From: Epilithonimonas hungarica
GTDB taxonomy: Bacteria > Bacteroidota > Bacteroidia > Flavobacteriales > Weeksellaceae
Assembly: GCF_900102265.1 (NCBI RefSeq)
Contig: NZ_FNBH01000001.1
Location: 372,001-436,000, forward strand
Direction: 5' to 3'
Length of the DNA stretch: 64,000 nucleotides
Part shown: in pieces, positions 17,338-25,487 of the stretch
Layout of the letters: each line of letters opens with the position of its first letter
Numbering within the stretch: position 1 is the stretch's first letter
Notes under the pieces: generated by a model
What the model was told of the DNA's origin: nothing
The model's database searches: none
The model's input: the letters and a program-made list of their open reading frames with translations, nothing else
Position numbers and translations under genes: made by a program

Positions 17338-17760
17338 TTGAAAGTCAAATCATTAATTAAGAATAGAAAAAAGTCAATTGTAATTTTTGTCTTTTTTTTA
17401 ACTTTGATTTGCATCTATTATTTTTTTGATCCGACGAAATATTCATTCTTTTTAAAATGTCCTTTAAAAACAATGACAGGCTATGAGTGTGCGGGCTGCG
17501 GTGTTCAGAGAGCTTTTCATTCTTTGTTGCATTTCAGATTCCTAGAGGCCTTCAAGTACAATCCTTTGTTTGTTATTTCAATTCCTGTCTTGGTATTCGT
17601 TTTGCTTATCAATTTTGTTAAGAGGTATTATAATTTGAAAATCAAACTTGATAATTATATATTTAATAAAAAAAGCATCATTTTAATATTAATAATAGTT
17701 TTTGTATTTTCGCTGCTTAGAAACTCTGATTATTATAAAGCGATAATCGAATATCTTTAA
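17338..17760 (+). CDS. DUF2752 membrane protein
   Basis: A 140-residue protein with about three transmembrane segments (16-28, 78-94, 112-126). The central motif CPLKTMTGYECAGCGVQR is the DUF2752 signature; its function is unknown. The start is a TTG at 17338. No ATG precedes the conserved motif in frame, and the TTG gives a normal N-terminus (MKVKSLIKNRKK plus helix). The WG-repeat gene follows 15 bases later, so the two are likely co-transcribed. Confidence 0.82.
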   Translation: MKVKSLIKNRKKSIVIFVFFLTLICIYYFFDPTKYSFFLKCPLKTMTGYECAGCGVQRAFHSLLHFRFLEAFKYNPLFVISIPVLVFVLLINFVKRYYNLKIKLDNYIFNKKSIILILIIVFVFSLLRNSDYYKAIIEYL

Positions 17761-17775
17761 ACACAAACAACATCG

Positions 17776-18444
17776 ATGAAAAAAAAATTAAGCTTAATCT
17801 TTATAAGCTGGTTCTTTCTGTCTGGTTCTCAGATGAAGGAAGACCAGATTCCTGCACTTATTCCCCAAGCAATAGATCAAAGATTCGGATATGTAGACCA
17901 GGGTGGGCGGTTTGTCATTTTCCCTGAGTATCATATTGCTATGTTCTTCTCGGAAGATTGTAATCTGCTTAATTCACCGAATAAAAGTGTTGCAATTTTC
18001 GGAACCTCGGATTATGCCACCGTAGAAAAAGACGAGGTGTCATACAGAATAGATAAAAAGGGGAACAGAGTCTATCGGTACAAACTGTCCGATCTCGGAA
18101 AGTGTGCTTCGTCATACCATTCATCTATTTACAAAGCTTTTGCGCTCAATGGGAGTTATGGTTTGGTAAGCAAAGAGGATGTGGACATCAGTGGATACAA
18201 AGATTTTAATATTTATCCTCAGTATCAGATGCTTTATGTTTTACAGGGTGATGTTGAAAACCCGATGATCGTAGCTGTGAAAAATGACAAATTTGGAGTT
18301 GTAGATAAAAATAATAAAACGGTTATCCCTTTTATTTATGAAGATATCAAAACTAATTTGAGTTGGAAAACGGCTAATCTTTTCGAGGTTTCCAAGGATG
18401 GGGAAACGTATTTTTTTATTGACAGAAATAATAATGCATATTAA
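17776..18444 (+). CDS. WG-repeat protein
   Basis: A 222-residue protein with a signal-like N-terminus (KKKLSLIFISWFFLSGS) and degenerate WG/KWG repeats: RFGYVDQGGRFVIFPEY, NGSYGLVSKEDV and DKFGVVDKNNKTVIPFIYED. WG repeats are short beta-propeller-like units common in Bacteroidota; the role here is unknown. It ends just before the TPP riboswitch. Confidence 0.75.
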   Translation: MKKKLSLIFISWFFLSGSQMKEDQIPALIPQAIDQRFGYVDQGGRFVIFPEYHIAMFFSEDCNLLNSPNKSVAIFGTSDYATVEKDEVSYRIDKKGNRVYRYKLSDLGKCASSYHSSIYKAFALNGSYGLVSKEDVDISGYKDFNIYPQYQMLYVLQGDVENPMIVAVKNDKFGVVDKNNKTVIPFIYEDIKTNLSWKTANLFEVSKDGETYFFIDRNNNAY

Positions 18445-18470
18445 TTAAAAAAAATGTAATTTCGCAGTCA

Positions 18471-18546
18471 GAAATTTAAGGGGTGCTGTCACAAGCTGAG
18501 ATTATACCCAATGAACCTAGAACAGGTAATGCTGTTTAGGGAAACA
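18471..18546 (+). ncRNA. TPP riboswitch (THI element)
   Basis: The conserved thiamin pyrophosphate aptamer words are all present and in order: AAGGGGTGC, GCTGAGATTATACCCAATGA, ACCTAGAACAGGTAATGC and TTTAGGGAAAC. It lies 140 bases upstream of a TonB-dependent receptor ATG. In Bacteroidota, TPP-controlled TonB receptors are known predicted thiamin importers. The expression platform includes 18642-18649 (CGCCCCTT), which can pair with 18478-18485 (AAGGGGTG) of the aptamer. Confidence 0.95.
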
Positions 18547-18549
18547 TTC

Positions 18550-18635
18550 ATTATAATTGATGAATGATAAGCGATAATTGATTAATAATAACGTTATAAA
18601 AAATCATTTATCTATTATGAATGATCAATTATAAT
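18550..18635 (+). repeat. AT-rich palindromic element between riboswitch and receptor start
   Basis: ATTATAATTGAT (18550-18561) and its exact complement ATCAATTATAAT (18624-18635) bound an 86-base AT-rich segment. Inside are partly complementary words such as GATAATTGATT and AATCATTTATC. It shares the word set AATTGATGAATGAT with the spacer at 6926-7007. It may be part of the expression platform or a repeat inserted into it. Confidence 0.6.
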
Positions 18636-18686
18636 TATAGTCGCCCCTTTTATTCCAATAAATTTTAACAACAAAAATTTAAACGA

Positions 18687-20792
18687 ATGAAAGGATTTGT
18701 TTTTTTAGGGGTATTCATTGCTCCATTTTATCTTTCACAAACTGTTCAGGATTCTGCACAAATTACTTCTATTCCTGCCGTCGAATTCACAAAAAGAACG
18801 CCGGTTGCAAAATCGATCATCAATGTCGAAAAAGATCTGGCAGACAAAAATCTCGGACAAGATCTGCCGATTCTTCTGAAAAATCAAATGTCGGTTGTTT
18901 CCACTTCTGATGCTGGAAACGGAGTAGGTTATACGGGGCTTAGGATCAGGGGAACTGCAGGGACGAGTATCAATGTGATGTTGAACGGAGTTCCTTATAA
19001 TGATTCGGAGTCTCAAGGAACGTTCTTTGTGAATGTTCCGGATCTCACGAGTTCTGCGTCACAGATTGTTATTCAAAGAGGTGTTGGAACATCTTCAAAT
19101 GGCGTTTCGGCATTCGGCGCAAGTGTGAACGTGCTCTCCAAAGACCCATCGGATGAATTTTCTGTTAAAACGGATGATTCCTATGGTTCTTTCAATACTT
19201 ACAAATATTCTGCTGAGGTCAACTCTGGAAAATTCTGGAAAAATCGGTTATCTGTAATGGGAAGATATACTTACATCCATTCTGATGGATATATCGATAG
19301 AGCATTTTCAAAACTTCATTCCTATAACTTTTCTGCTTTGTTCCAAGAAAAAAATACCGAGTTGAGATTCTTGGCTTTTGGAGGGAAAGAGAAAACTTAT
19401 CAGGCTTGGAACGGTGTTGACAAAGCGACTTGGGAAACGGATCCAAGATTCAACTATTCTGGAGCTATTTATGATTCCAATTGGGAAAATATAACGGGAT
19501 ATTATAATAATGAAACCGATAACTACAGACAAAATCATTATCAGCTATTATGGAATCAGAAATTTTCTGATAATTGGAAATTAGAGACAACAGCCCATTA
19601 TACAAAAGGGAAAGGTTATTATGAAAATTATAAACAAGGTGACCCTTTTGCAAGATATAATTTGCCAAATCAAATTGTTGGAGGAAGCGAAGAAGAATAT
19701 TCGGATTTCATTAGAAAGAAGTGGCTGGATAACGATTTTTATGGTGTGATCTCTACCTTGTATGGGGATTTGGGTGATTTGAGCCTTAATGTTGGAGCAG
19801 TTGCGAATCAATATTACGGAAGACATTTTGGAAATGTTACAGGAGTTTTTATTCCGGAAATCAATGAGTTTGAATATTACAGAAATCGTTCTGTTAAAAA
19901 TGAAGTCTCTGGTTTAGCAAAAGCAATTTACAAACTGAATCAATTTGAGTTCTTTGGAGACTTACAATTGAGAAATATCGATTACGATACAAAAGTGATC
20001 CAGCAAGGCGATGATGAAGGTGTGGATCTTCATAAAAAATGGACTTTTTTCAACCCGAAAGCAGGGGTGAATTTTAATATAGAAAATGGTAAAGTCTTTG
20101 TTTCATATGCCAATGCACATCGTGAGCCGAACAGAGATGACCTTTTCGCCAATCCGGAAACAAAAGCCGAAACACTTCATGATTTTGAAGCAGGTTGGGA
20201 ACAGCAGATCGGAAAAGTTGCTTTGACCGCAAATGCTTATTATATGTACTACAAAAACCAGTTGGTTTTGAATGGGCAGGTCAATAATGTGGGAGCGTTC
20301 ATTAGGACCAATAGTGGCAAAAGTTACAGGCTTGGACTGGAATTAGGGATTCTGTCAAAGATCACAAAAGATTTGCAAATTTCTGCTAATGCAACTTTTA
20401 GTGATAACAAAAACAAAGATTTTTATTTTGAGTCAGAATCAGGAATTCAAAATTTGGGAGATACGGAGATATCTTTTTCACCAAGTTTCCTTGCCAATGG
20501 AAATGTTTTCTATTCGCCATTCAAAAATTTCAATCTGGGAATTACAGCTCAATATGTTGGTAAACAATATCTGGATAACACAGGCGATAAAGTGAATCAG
20601 TTGGATGCATATTTTGTTCCTGATTTTAATATGTCATATAAGTTGCCTCTCAGGAAACAAGATGTGACTTTGAGGTTCTTGTTAAATAATTTCACCGATA
20701 CTAAGTATGTCAACAACGGTTTTAGTGGACCATATTACTTCGCACAAGCCGGAATTAACTTCCTTTTTGGGGTTTCTTTAAAACTGAAATAA
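18687..20792 (+). CDS. TonB-dependent receptor, probable thiamin (or thiamin precursor) transporter
   Basis: A 701-residue outer-membrane protein. It has a signal peptide (MKGFVFLGVFIAPFYLSQ), a plug domain (about 45-160: GLRIRGTAGTSINVMLNGVP, IVIQRGVGTSSNGVSAFGAS) and a C-terminal beta-barrel ending in a strand with aromatic and hydrophobic residues (YYFAQAGINFLFGVSLKLK). No carboxypeptidase-like N-terminal domain is present. The TPP riboswitch upstream makes thiamin or a related vitamin B1 moiety the likely substrate. No inner-membrane transporter follows directly. Confidence 0.92.
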   Translation: MKGFVFLGVFIAPFYLSQTVQDSAQITSIPAVEFTKRTPVAKSIINVEKDLADKNLGQDLPILLKNQMSVVSTSDAGNGVGYTGLRIRGTAGTSINVMLNGVPYNDSESQGTFFVNVPDLTSSASQIVIQRGVGTSSNGVSAFGASVNVLSKDPSDEFSVKTDDSYGSFNTYKYSAEVNSGKFWKNRLSVMGRYTYIHSDGYIDRAFSKLHSYNFSALFQEKNTELRFLAFGGKEKTYQAWNGVDKATWETDPRFNYSGAIYDSNWENITGYYNNETDNYRQNHYQLLWNQKFSDNWKLETTAHYTKGKGYYENYKQGDPFARYNLPNQIVGGSEEEYSDFIRKKWLDNDFYGVISTLYGDLGDLSLNVGAVANQYYGRHFGNVTGVFIPEINEFEYYRNRSVKNEVSGLAKAIYKLNQFEFFGDLQLRNIDYDTKVIQQGDDEGVDLHKKWTFFNPKAGVNFNIENGKVFVSYANAHREPNRDDLFANPETKAETLHDFEAGWEQQIGKVALTANAYYMYYKNQLVLNGQVNNVGAFIRTNSGKSYRLGLELGILSKITKDLQISANATFSDNKNKDFYFESESGIQNLGDTEISFSPSFLANGNVFYSPFKNFNLGITAQYVGKQYLDNTGDKVNQLDAYFVPDFNMSYKLPLRKQDVTLRFLLNNFTDTKYVNNGFSGPYYFAQAGINFLFGVSLKLK

Positions 20793-20825
20793 AAATTTTT
20801 GATTTGATAATCAATGATTTGTGAG

Positions 20826-20939
20826 TTTTTAAGGTCTATTTTGTAAATTTTTATTTGTTAACTTAAAATTAATATTAGATTTACAACAATTTCAAGTACG
20901 TGTATAATGTACATTGAAATTGTATATAGACCTTAAAAA
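20826..20939. repeat. Nested palindrome in the leader of the small T9SS cargo gene
   Basis: Outer arms TTTTTAAGGTCTAT (20826-20839) and ATAGACCTTAAAAA (20926-20939) are perfect 14-base complements. Inside, CAATTTCAAGTAC (20887-20899) pairs with GTACATTGAAATTG (20909-20922) apart from one bulge. The right outer arm ends 9 bases before the ATG at 20949. A promoter lies between the two left arms, so only the inner hairpin would be in the main transcript. Read-through RNA from the TonB receptor would carry both. Confidence 0.75.
20854..20883 (+). promoter_or_regulatory. Promoter for the 20949 T9SS cargo gene
   Basis: TTTG (20854-20857), 18 bases, TAGATTTA (20876-20883; one mismatch to TAnnTTTG). 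The predicted start is near 20890, at the inner hairpin. Confidence 0.55.
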
Positions 20940-20948
20940 TTTACATTT

Positions 20949-21617
20949 ATGAAAAAAATCTATTCATTAATGCTTGCCGCATTGGCAGGTGTTACGCTTT
21001 CTGCGCAGCTTACTTATACCGTATCGAACGGTGTTTACAATCTTACTTACGGGAAATCAGGTGATTGGAGTTTCTATGACCCACAAAGCCAGCCCACGTT
21101 CTATGTTCACGTCTGGTCTGCTCAATCTGATGGTGATAATAATCAAGGAAACTTTGATGATGCCTGGTCAAACTCAAATACCACAATGACTTGGGACAAC
21201 ACGGAAGGTGCTTATGTTGGAACTATCAATTTAAACACAAAACTATTTACAAACTCCAACAATACAATGCCTCAGGGGACGGTGGTCCAAAGAATTGGAG
21301 TTGTTTTCAAAAACAAATCAAACGGAGCTGATTTCCAATCTGGGGATAGGGATTTGGAAGGACCAACGACGCTTACTGCAATGGCTGTTTCAGAAGCCGG
21401 CGGAAAGACAAAAGCTCAAGTCGCAGCAGGTAAACTATTCACTTCTGCAAAAGGGGATCTGGAGTTGACCGTTTATGATTTCGGAGGAAAGGTAATAAAG
21501 ACCTTAAAAGTAAATGCAAATGGAAATCCTATCGAATTGAATCTTTCTCAAAAAGGATTGTATCTGATGAAGATCTCCGGCAACAACATTTCAGAAGTTG
21601 TAAAGTTTGCGTATTAA
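20949..21617 (+). CDS. Small secreted protein with T9SS type A sorting domain
   Basis: A 222-residue protein with a clear signal peptide (MKKIYSLMLAALAGVTLSAQ). The middle is rich in Asn, Trp and Gly (VHVWSAQSDGDNN, TTMTWDN) and resembles a small carbohydrate-binding or starch-binding-like beta domain; this is uncertain. The last ~70 residues are a T9SS type A C-terminal domain (VYDFGGKVIKTLKV, LSQKGLYLMKISGN, VVKFAY). It is probably exported through the type IX system. It sits behind a nested palindrome. Confidence 0.85.
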   Translation: MKKIYSLMLAALAGVTLSAQLTYTVSNGVYNLTYGKSGDWSFYDPQSQPTFYVHVWSAQSDGDNNQGNFDDAWSNSNTTMTWDNTEGAYVGTINLNTKLFTNSNNTMPQGTVVQRIGVVFKNKSNGADFQSGDRDLEGPTTLTAMAVSEAGGKTKAQVAAGKLFTSAKGDLELTVYDFGGKVIKTLKVNANGNPIELNLSQKGLYLMKISGNNISEVVKFAY

Positions 21618-21642
21618 CACTTCAATTAATTCATATCAAATC

Positions 21643-21669
21643 AAAAGGTTGCTGTAAAAGCAGCCTTTT
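21643..21669 (+). terminator. Terminator after the T9SS cargo gene
   Basis: AAAAGGTTGCT (21643-21653) pairs with AGCAGCCTTTT (21659-21669), one G-U, loop of five bases, followed by TATATTTT. Confidence 0.8.
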
Positions 21670-21696
21670 ATATTTTCTATAACATCAAAAATTATG

Positions 21697-21704
21697 TAGT
21701 TTTG
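21697..21704 (+). promoter_or_regulatory. -7 box overlapping the start region of the HU-like gene
   Basis: TAGTTTTG (21697-21704) is a perfect TAnnTTTG. Transcription should start about 6-8 bases later, at or next to the ATG at 21710. The mRNA would then be leaderless or nearly so. Confidence 0.55.
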
Positions 21705-21709
21705 TGGCG

Positions 21710-22390
21710 ATGAATTTTGAATATCTTTTATATCAATATCTTCTGAAGCATAATAGGGCAGAAGTTCCGGAATTTGGAGTTTTCGAACTTACAAAGGAAT
21801 CGGCTAAAATAGATGCTGAGAACTCTATTATTATTCCACCGAAAGAGACTATCGCTTTTGAATATGATCTCTCCGTATATGATAGTCAGCTGGCGAAATT
21901 TATTGCAGAAGAAACTGATTCCGATCTTTCCATCGTCCAGATGAATCTAAAATCCGAAGTTGCTAAATGGTTTCAGAAATTGCAGGCAGATAATTTCCTC
22001 GATTTGGAAAATCTTGGTCAATTTCAATTAGATGAACAGAATAAAGTAGTTAAGATAACAGATAGTAATTCTGATGTTTTTGGATTTGAAGAAGTTGATC
22101 TGCAACAGCTTAAAACCTTGAAATCAAAAAAAACATCAATAGAAGAAAATTATACTTTTAATAAGGGTGTGATCTGGGCTTTTATTGGTATCGTGATTGT
22201 TGGGAGTGCAACACTTTTTTTCTTTGGTGACCAAGAGCTCATATTTGGAAAGTCATCCCAGATTCCTACAAAAAAGATCATCAAAAAAGCGGAGCCTAAA
22301 AAAACTCTGGCAATACCTAAAATAGATTCAACAAAAACAGATAGTATAAAACCGACAACGAATGCAAAAATCCAAAAAACCAATAGATAG
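21710..22390 (+). CDS. HU-CCDC81-like domain membrane protein
   Basis: A 226-residue protein with two HU-like/CCDC81-type N-terminal domains (LLYQYLLKHNRAEVPEFGVFEL ends in strands, then about 60-115), one transmembrane helix (about 147-168) and a Lys/Thr-rich outer tail. Bacteroidota HU-CCDC81 proteins often end in a peptidoglycan-binding SPOR domain; that domain is missing here. The ATG at 21710 was chosen over a GTG at 21704, because the GTG overlaps the promoter -7 box. Its 3' end overlaps the thioesterase gene by 29 bases. Confidence 0.7.
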   Translation: MNFEYLLYQYLLKHNRAEVPEFGVFELTKESAKIDAENSIIIPPKETIAFEYDLSVYDSQLAKFIAEETDSDLSIVQMNLKSEVAKWFQKLQADNFLDLENLGQFQLDEQNKVVKITDSNSDVFGFEEVDLQQLKTLKSKKTSIEENYTFNKGVIWAFIGIVIVGSATLFFFGDQELIFGKSSQIPTKKIIKKAEPKKTLAIPKIDSTKTDSIKPTTNAKIQKTNR

Positions 22391-22883
22391 CCTAACGGTA
22401 ATGACGAACATCGTCTTGCCCAACGAAACCAATTCATTAAGAAATCTTTTCGGAGGCGAACTGTTGTCAAGAATGGACAGAGCAGCTTCTATATCCGCAA
22501 CAAGACATTGCGAAAGAAGAGTTGTGACAGCGTCTGTGAATCATGTTTCCTTTAATCATCCGATTCCCGAAGGCGGAATTGTAGTTTTAGAATCCAAAGT
22601 TTCCAGGGCATTTTCTACATCTATGGAAATCTATGTGGATGTTTGGTTGGATGATCCGATCAATCAGACAAAAATCCAAACGAATGAAGGAATTTACACC
22701 TTTGTAGCAGTTGATGAGTTCAATCGTCCTATTCCGATCCCAAAAATAGAGCCCGAAACAGAACTGGAAATCATTCGTTTCGATGCGGCCTTGAGAAGAA
22801 AAGAATTATCATTGATCTTGTCCGGAAGGATGAAACCAACCGATTCTGTAGAACTCAAAAAATTATTTCTGGGGACAGAATAA
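22362..22883 (+). CDS. Acyl-CoA thioesterase (hotdog fold, YciA/BACH type)
   Basis: A 173-residue hotdog-fold enzyme hydrolysing acyl-CoA. Family features are MTNIVLPNETNSLRNLFGG, the catalytic-region LLSRMDRAASISATRHC, and VVTASVNHVSF. The start at 22362 lies inside the end of the upstream gene (29-base overlap, different frame). It matches the usual family N-terminus (K-x-P-x-D-S-x-T-V-M-T). The two genes are probably translationally coupled. A terminator follows. Confidence 0.9.
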   Translation: MQKSKKPIDSLTVMTNIVLPNETNSLRNLFGGELLSRMDRAASISATRHCERRVVTASVNHVSFNHPIPEGGIVVLESKVSRAFSTSMEIYVDVWLDDPINQTKIQTNEGIYTFVAVDEFNRPIPIPKIEPETELEIIRFDAALRRKELSLILSGRMKPTDSVELKKLFLGTE

Positions 22884-22903
22884 TTTTAAAATATCAATTT
22901 AAG

Positions 22904-22926
22904 AACGGGCTTTATTAAAGCTCGTT
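22904..22926 (+). terminator. Terminator after the acyl-CoA thioesterase
   Basis: AACGGGCTTT (22904-22913) pairs with AAAGCTCGTT (22917-22926), one G-U and a 3-base loop, then a T-run. The same T-run leads into the -7 box of the next gene. Confidence 0.8.
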
Positions 22927-22929
22927 TTT

Positions 22930-22937
22930 TAATTTTG
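22930..22937 (+). promoter_or_regulatory. -7 box for the 2-hydroxyacid dehydrogenase
   Basis: TAATTTTG (22930-22937), perfect TAnnTTTG, immediately after the preceding terminator. Expected start is near 22944, 45 bases before the ATG. The leader contains the near-repeat TTCTAATATCT (22950-22960, 22972-22982). Confidence 0.55.
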
Positions 22938-22988
22938 CATTACAATTTGGTTCTAATATCTGAAACCTAATTTCTAATATCTATAATA

Positions 22989-23921
22989 ATGAAAATCCTT
23001 CAACTCGATAAAAATCATCCGTTAATTTCTGAGCAGCTTACAGCAAAAGGTTTTGTTGTAGAAGAAGACCATTCTTCGACTTATGATGAGGTTTTGGACA
23101 AAATAAAAGATTATCAGGGAATCATTATCAGAAGCCGAATTCCGTTAGACAAAAACTTTCTGGCCAATGCTTCTCATCTCAAATTCATTGCGAGAGTAGG
23201 AGCGGGAATGGAAAATATCGATATAGAAACTGCGGAAAAATTAGGGATCAAATTAATTAATTCTCCGGAAGGAAACAGAGATTCCGTTGCGGAACACGTT
23301 GTGGGAATGTTATTGATTCTGATGAATAGATTATTCATCGCGTCCAACGAAGTCAAAAACGGGATCTGGAGACGAGAAGAAAATCGAGGCAATGAATTGT
23401 TGGGAAAAACTTTCGGAATCATTGGTTACGGGAATATGGGAAAAGCCACTGCTAAAAGACTTTCCGGTTTCGGGGTTGAGGTTATTTTTCACGATATTTT
23501 ACCAAATCTTTCCGATGAATTTGCAACGCAGGTTTCTTTGGAAGAACTGCAGAAAAGAGCGGATATTTTAAGCCTTCATATTCCTCTGACTATGGAAACG
23601 CATTATTTGATTGATGAGGTATTCATTTCAAAAATGGAAAAGAATTTCTATTTTGTAAACACAGCTCGTGGGAAAAATTTAAAAACTAAATCTTTAGTAC
23701 AAGCAATTGAATCAGGTAAGGTTTTAGGTGCTTGTTTGGATGTTTTGGAGTATGAAAAGTCTTCTTTTGAAAATCTTGAAACAGAGAACCAAGATTTGAA
23801 ATTTTTATTAGATTCTGAAAAAGTGATTGTTACACCGCATATTGGTGGCTGGACAAGTCAAAGTAAAATCAAATTAGCTCAGTTTATTGTCGATAAGATT
23901 CTGGCAGATTTCGAAAATTAA
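22989..23921 (+). CDS. D-isomer-specific 2-hydroxyacid dehydrogenase (SerA-like)
   Basis: A 310-residue NAD-dependent dehydrogenase. The nucleotide-binding loop GYGNMG is at residues 146-151. The catalytic Arg is in the region around RVGAGMENID/NTARG, and the His is in TPHIGGWT near residue 284. Length and motifs fit 3-phosphoglycerate dehydrogenase without the C-terminal ACT domain. Glyoxylate or hydroxypyruvate reductase is an alternative. It is transcribed alone. Confidence 0.88.
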   Translation: MKILQLDKNHPLISEQLTAKGFVVEEDHSSTYDEVLDKIKDYQGIIIRSRIPLDKNFLANASHLKFIARVGAGMENIDIETAEKLGIKLINSPEGNRDSVAEHVVGMLLILMNRLFIASNEVKNGIWRREENRGNELLGKTFGIIGYGNMGKATAKRLSGFGVEVIFHDILPNLSDEFATQVSLEELQKRADILSLHIPLTMETHYLIDEVFISKMEKNFYFVNTARGKNLKTKSLVQAIESGKVLGACLDVLEYEKSSFENLETENQDLKFLLDSEKVIVTPHIGGWTSQSKIKLAQFIVDKILADFEN

Positions 23922-24020
23922 TTCTTAAAATTTCTCCACATTTAACATTTCTTAAGATAATTACTTTCGGTCAAAATTTCATTTTATGTTAACTTGCGAA
24001 TCCTTAGAAGTTGGCAAAGA

Positions 24021-25280
24021 ATGAATTTCAGAAAAGTAATCACGATAGGTTTAGCGGTTGTATGTATTAGTTCTTGTAAAAAGAAAGAAGAACAGATCAA
24101 TGAAAATTACGAATCTAAACTTCCCAATTATGGCAACGTAGATTTAACCAAAGTTTTCACACCACAAGAATCTACACTTTCCAACGAATCTACGATTCTT
24201 CCTCAAATCAACAATTATTATCAGAAAATCTGGGAACAAGGCGACCTTAGCGGAGGAATTCTTGTTGCAAAAGGTGACAAGATCATCTTCGAAAAGTACA
24301 GGGGATTTGGCAGAGAAGGTAAGCAAATGCCGATTGATGCCATCACGCCGCTTCACGTAGCTTCGGTCAGCAAGACAATGACAGCAATGGCGGTTTTGAA
24401 ATTGGTAGAAGCTGGAAAACTGAAAATGGAAGATGACTTGACCAAATTTTTTCCAAAGTTTCCCTATAAAGATATTACCGTTTTCAGTCTGTTGTCACAA
24501 AGAAGCGGACTTCCGAAATATGAACATTTTGATCAGGGCATAAAACCTGCTCCGGAAGAACTCAAAAAAGAATTCTTGACGAATCAGGATGTTCTGGATA
24601 TGCTCATCAAATACCAGCCGGCTTTGGCAAGAATGTCCAACACAGGATTTATGTATTGCAACACAAACTTTGCTTTGCTGGCACTGATTGTTGAAAAAGT
24701 GACTGCAACCCCTTTTCCGGAAGCAATGCAGGAGATTGTTTTCAAACCTTTGAAGATGAGTCATACCTATATTTTCCAGAAAAAGGATATCCCAACAGCT
24801 TCGCAATCGTTCTTTAGTGGTTACAGACTGTATCCTTTGGACAAACTGGATTTGATTTACGGTGACAAAAACGTATACACAACGCCAAGGGATTTGCTTA
24901 ATTTTTCCATTGCATTATATTCCAAAGATTTCCTGAAACCGGAGTTGGAAAACAAAATCTTTGAACCTTACAGCAACGAGAAAAAAGGAGTCAACAATTA
25001 CGGTCTTGGTTTCCGAATGAAAGAATTTGATAACGGTGAAAAACTAACTTATCACAACGGTTGGTGGCACGGAACTAACTCGGTTTTTGCACATCTTTTG
25101 AAATCGAAAGTGACGATTATTGCCATTGGGAACAAGTATTCTGGGAAAGTTTATTCCGCATTGTCGTTGTCTGGGTTGTTTGAGGATTTTCCTTTCGAAA
25201 TGGATAAATTCAACAAAACAATGAATCCAAAAGGAGCCGGCGAAAAAGATTCGGCATCTGCAGGAAACGGAGAATTGTAG
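24021..25280 (+). CDS. Serine hydrolase lipoprotein (beta-lactamase class C family)
   Basis: A 419-residue protein from the ATG at 24021, with a lipoprotein signal ending ISSC (Cys19). The family SxxK motif is S115-V-S-K118, the second motif is YCN (in MYCNTN) and the third-region motif is HNGWWHG. These belong to the penicillin-binding-protein/class C beta-lactamase fold. The natural substrate (peptide, ester or peptidoglycan) is unknown, and the class name alone does not imply antibiotic resistance. A TTG at 23994 is in frame but would hide the lipobox signal. Confidence 0.9.
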   Translation: MNFRKVITIGLAVVCISSCKKKEEQINENYESKLPNYGNVDLTKVFTPQESTLSNESTILPQINNYYQKIWEQGDLSGGILVAKGDKIIFEKYRGFGREGKQMPIDAITPLHVASVSKTMTAMAVLKLVEAGKLKMEDDLTKFFPKFPYKDITVFSLLSQRSGLPKYEHFDQGIKPAPEELKKEFLTNQDVLDMLIKYQPALARMSNTGFMYCNTNFALLALIVEKVTATPFPEAMQEIVFKPLKMSHTYIFQKKDIPTASQSFFSGYRLYPLDKLDLIYGDKNVYTTPRDLLNFSIALYSKDFLKPELENKIFEPYSNEKKGVNNYGLGFRMKEFDNGEKLTYHNGWWHGTNSVFAHLLKSKVTIIAIGNKYSGKVYSALSLSGLFEDFPFEMDKFNKTMNPKGAGEKDSASAGNGEL

Positions 25281-25285
25281 AGTAT

Positions 25286-25371
25286 TTTGGGCGCCTTTAT
25301 CCGCCTTCCGTTCCCGCTTTTTTCTTTTTTGATAAAAAAGAAAAAGAGCTCCACTCAAGTCGGGGCGCAGA
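25286..25371 (+). repeat. Dispersed intergenic repeat, copy C
   Basis: The element begins GGGCGCCTTTATCCGCCTTC and CGTTCCCGC. A long hairpin of T/C against A/G follows (CTTTTTTC..GATAAAAAAG, 25317-25345), then GAGCTCCACTCAAGTCGGGG. The order of words matches copies A and B, with more divergence. Confidence 0.7.
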
Positions 25372-25487
25372 TTCAACATAAAAACAACATTCAATATAAA
25401 AATACAATTTTGTCATTTTTAGTTACTTCGAGTGAAATATAACGTCAGAATTTTAAAAATATTATAAAAAATAATAAATTGATTATC

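Noticed and set aside
23994-24020. TTG start for the serine hydrolase
   Set aside because: It would put nine extra residues before a clear lipoprotein signal; the ATG at 24021 gives a normal one.
24021-25280. Calling the class C-like protein a beta-lactamase resistance gene
   Set aside because: The SxxK/YxN pattern marks a large family with many peptidases and esterases; nothing in the sequence shows beta-lactam hydrolysis.
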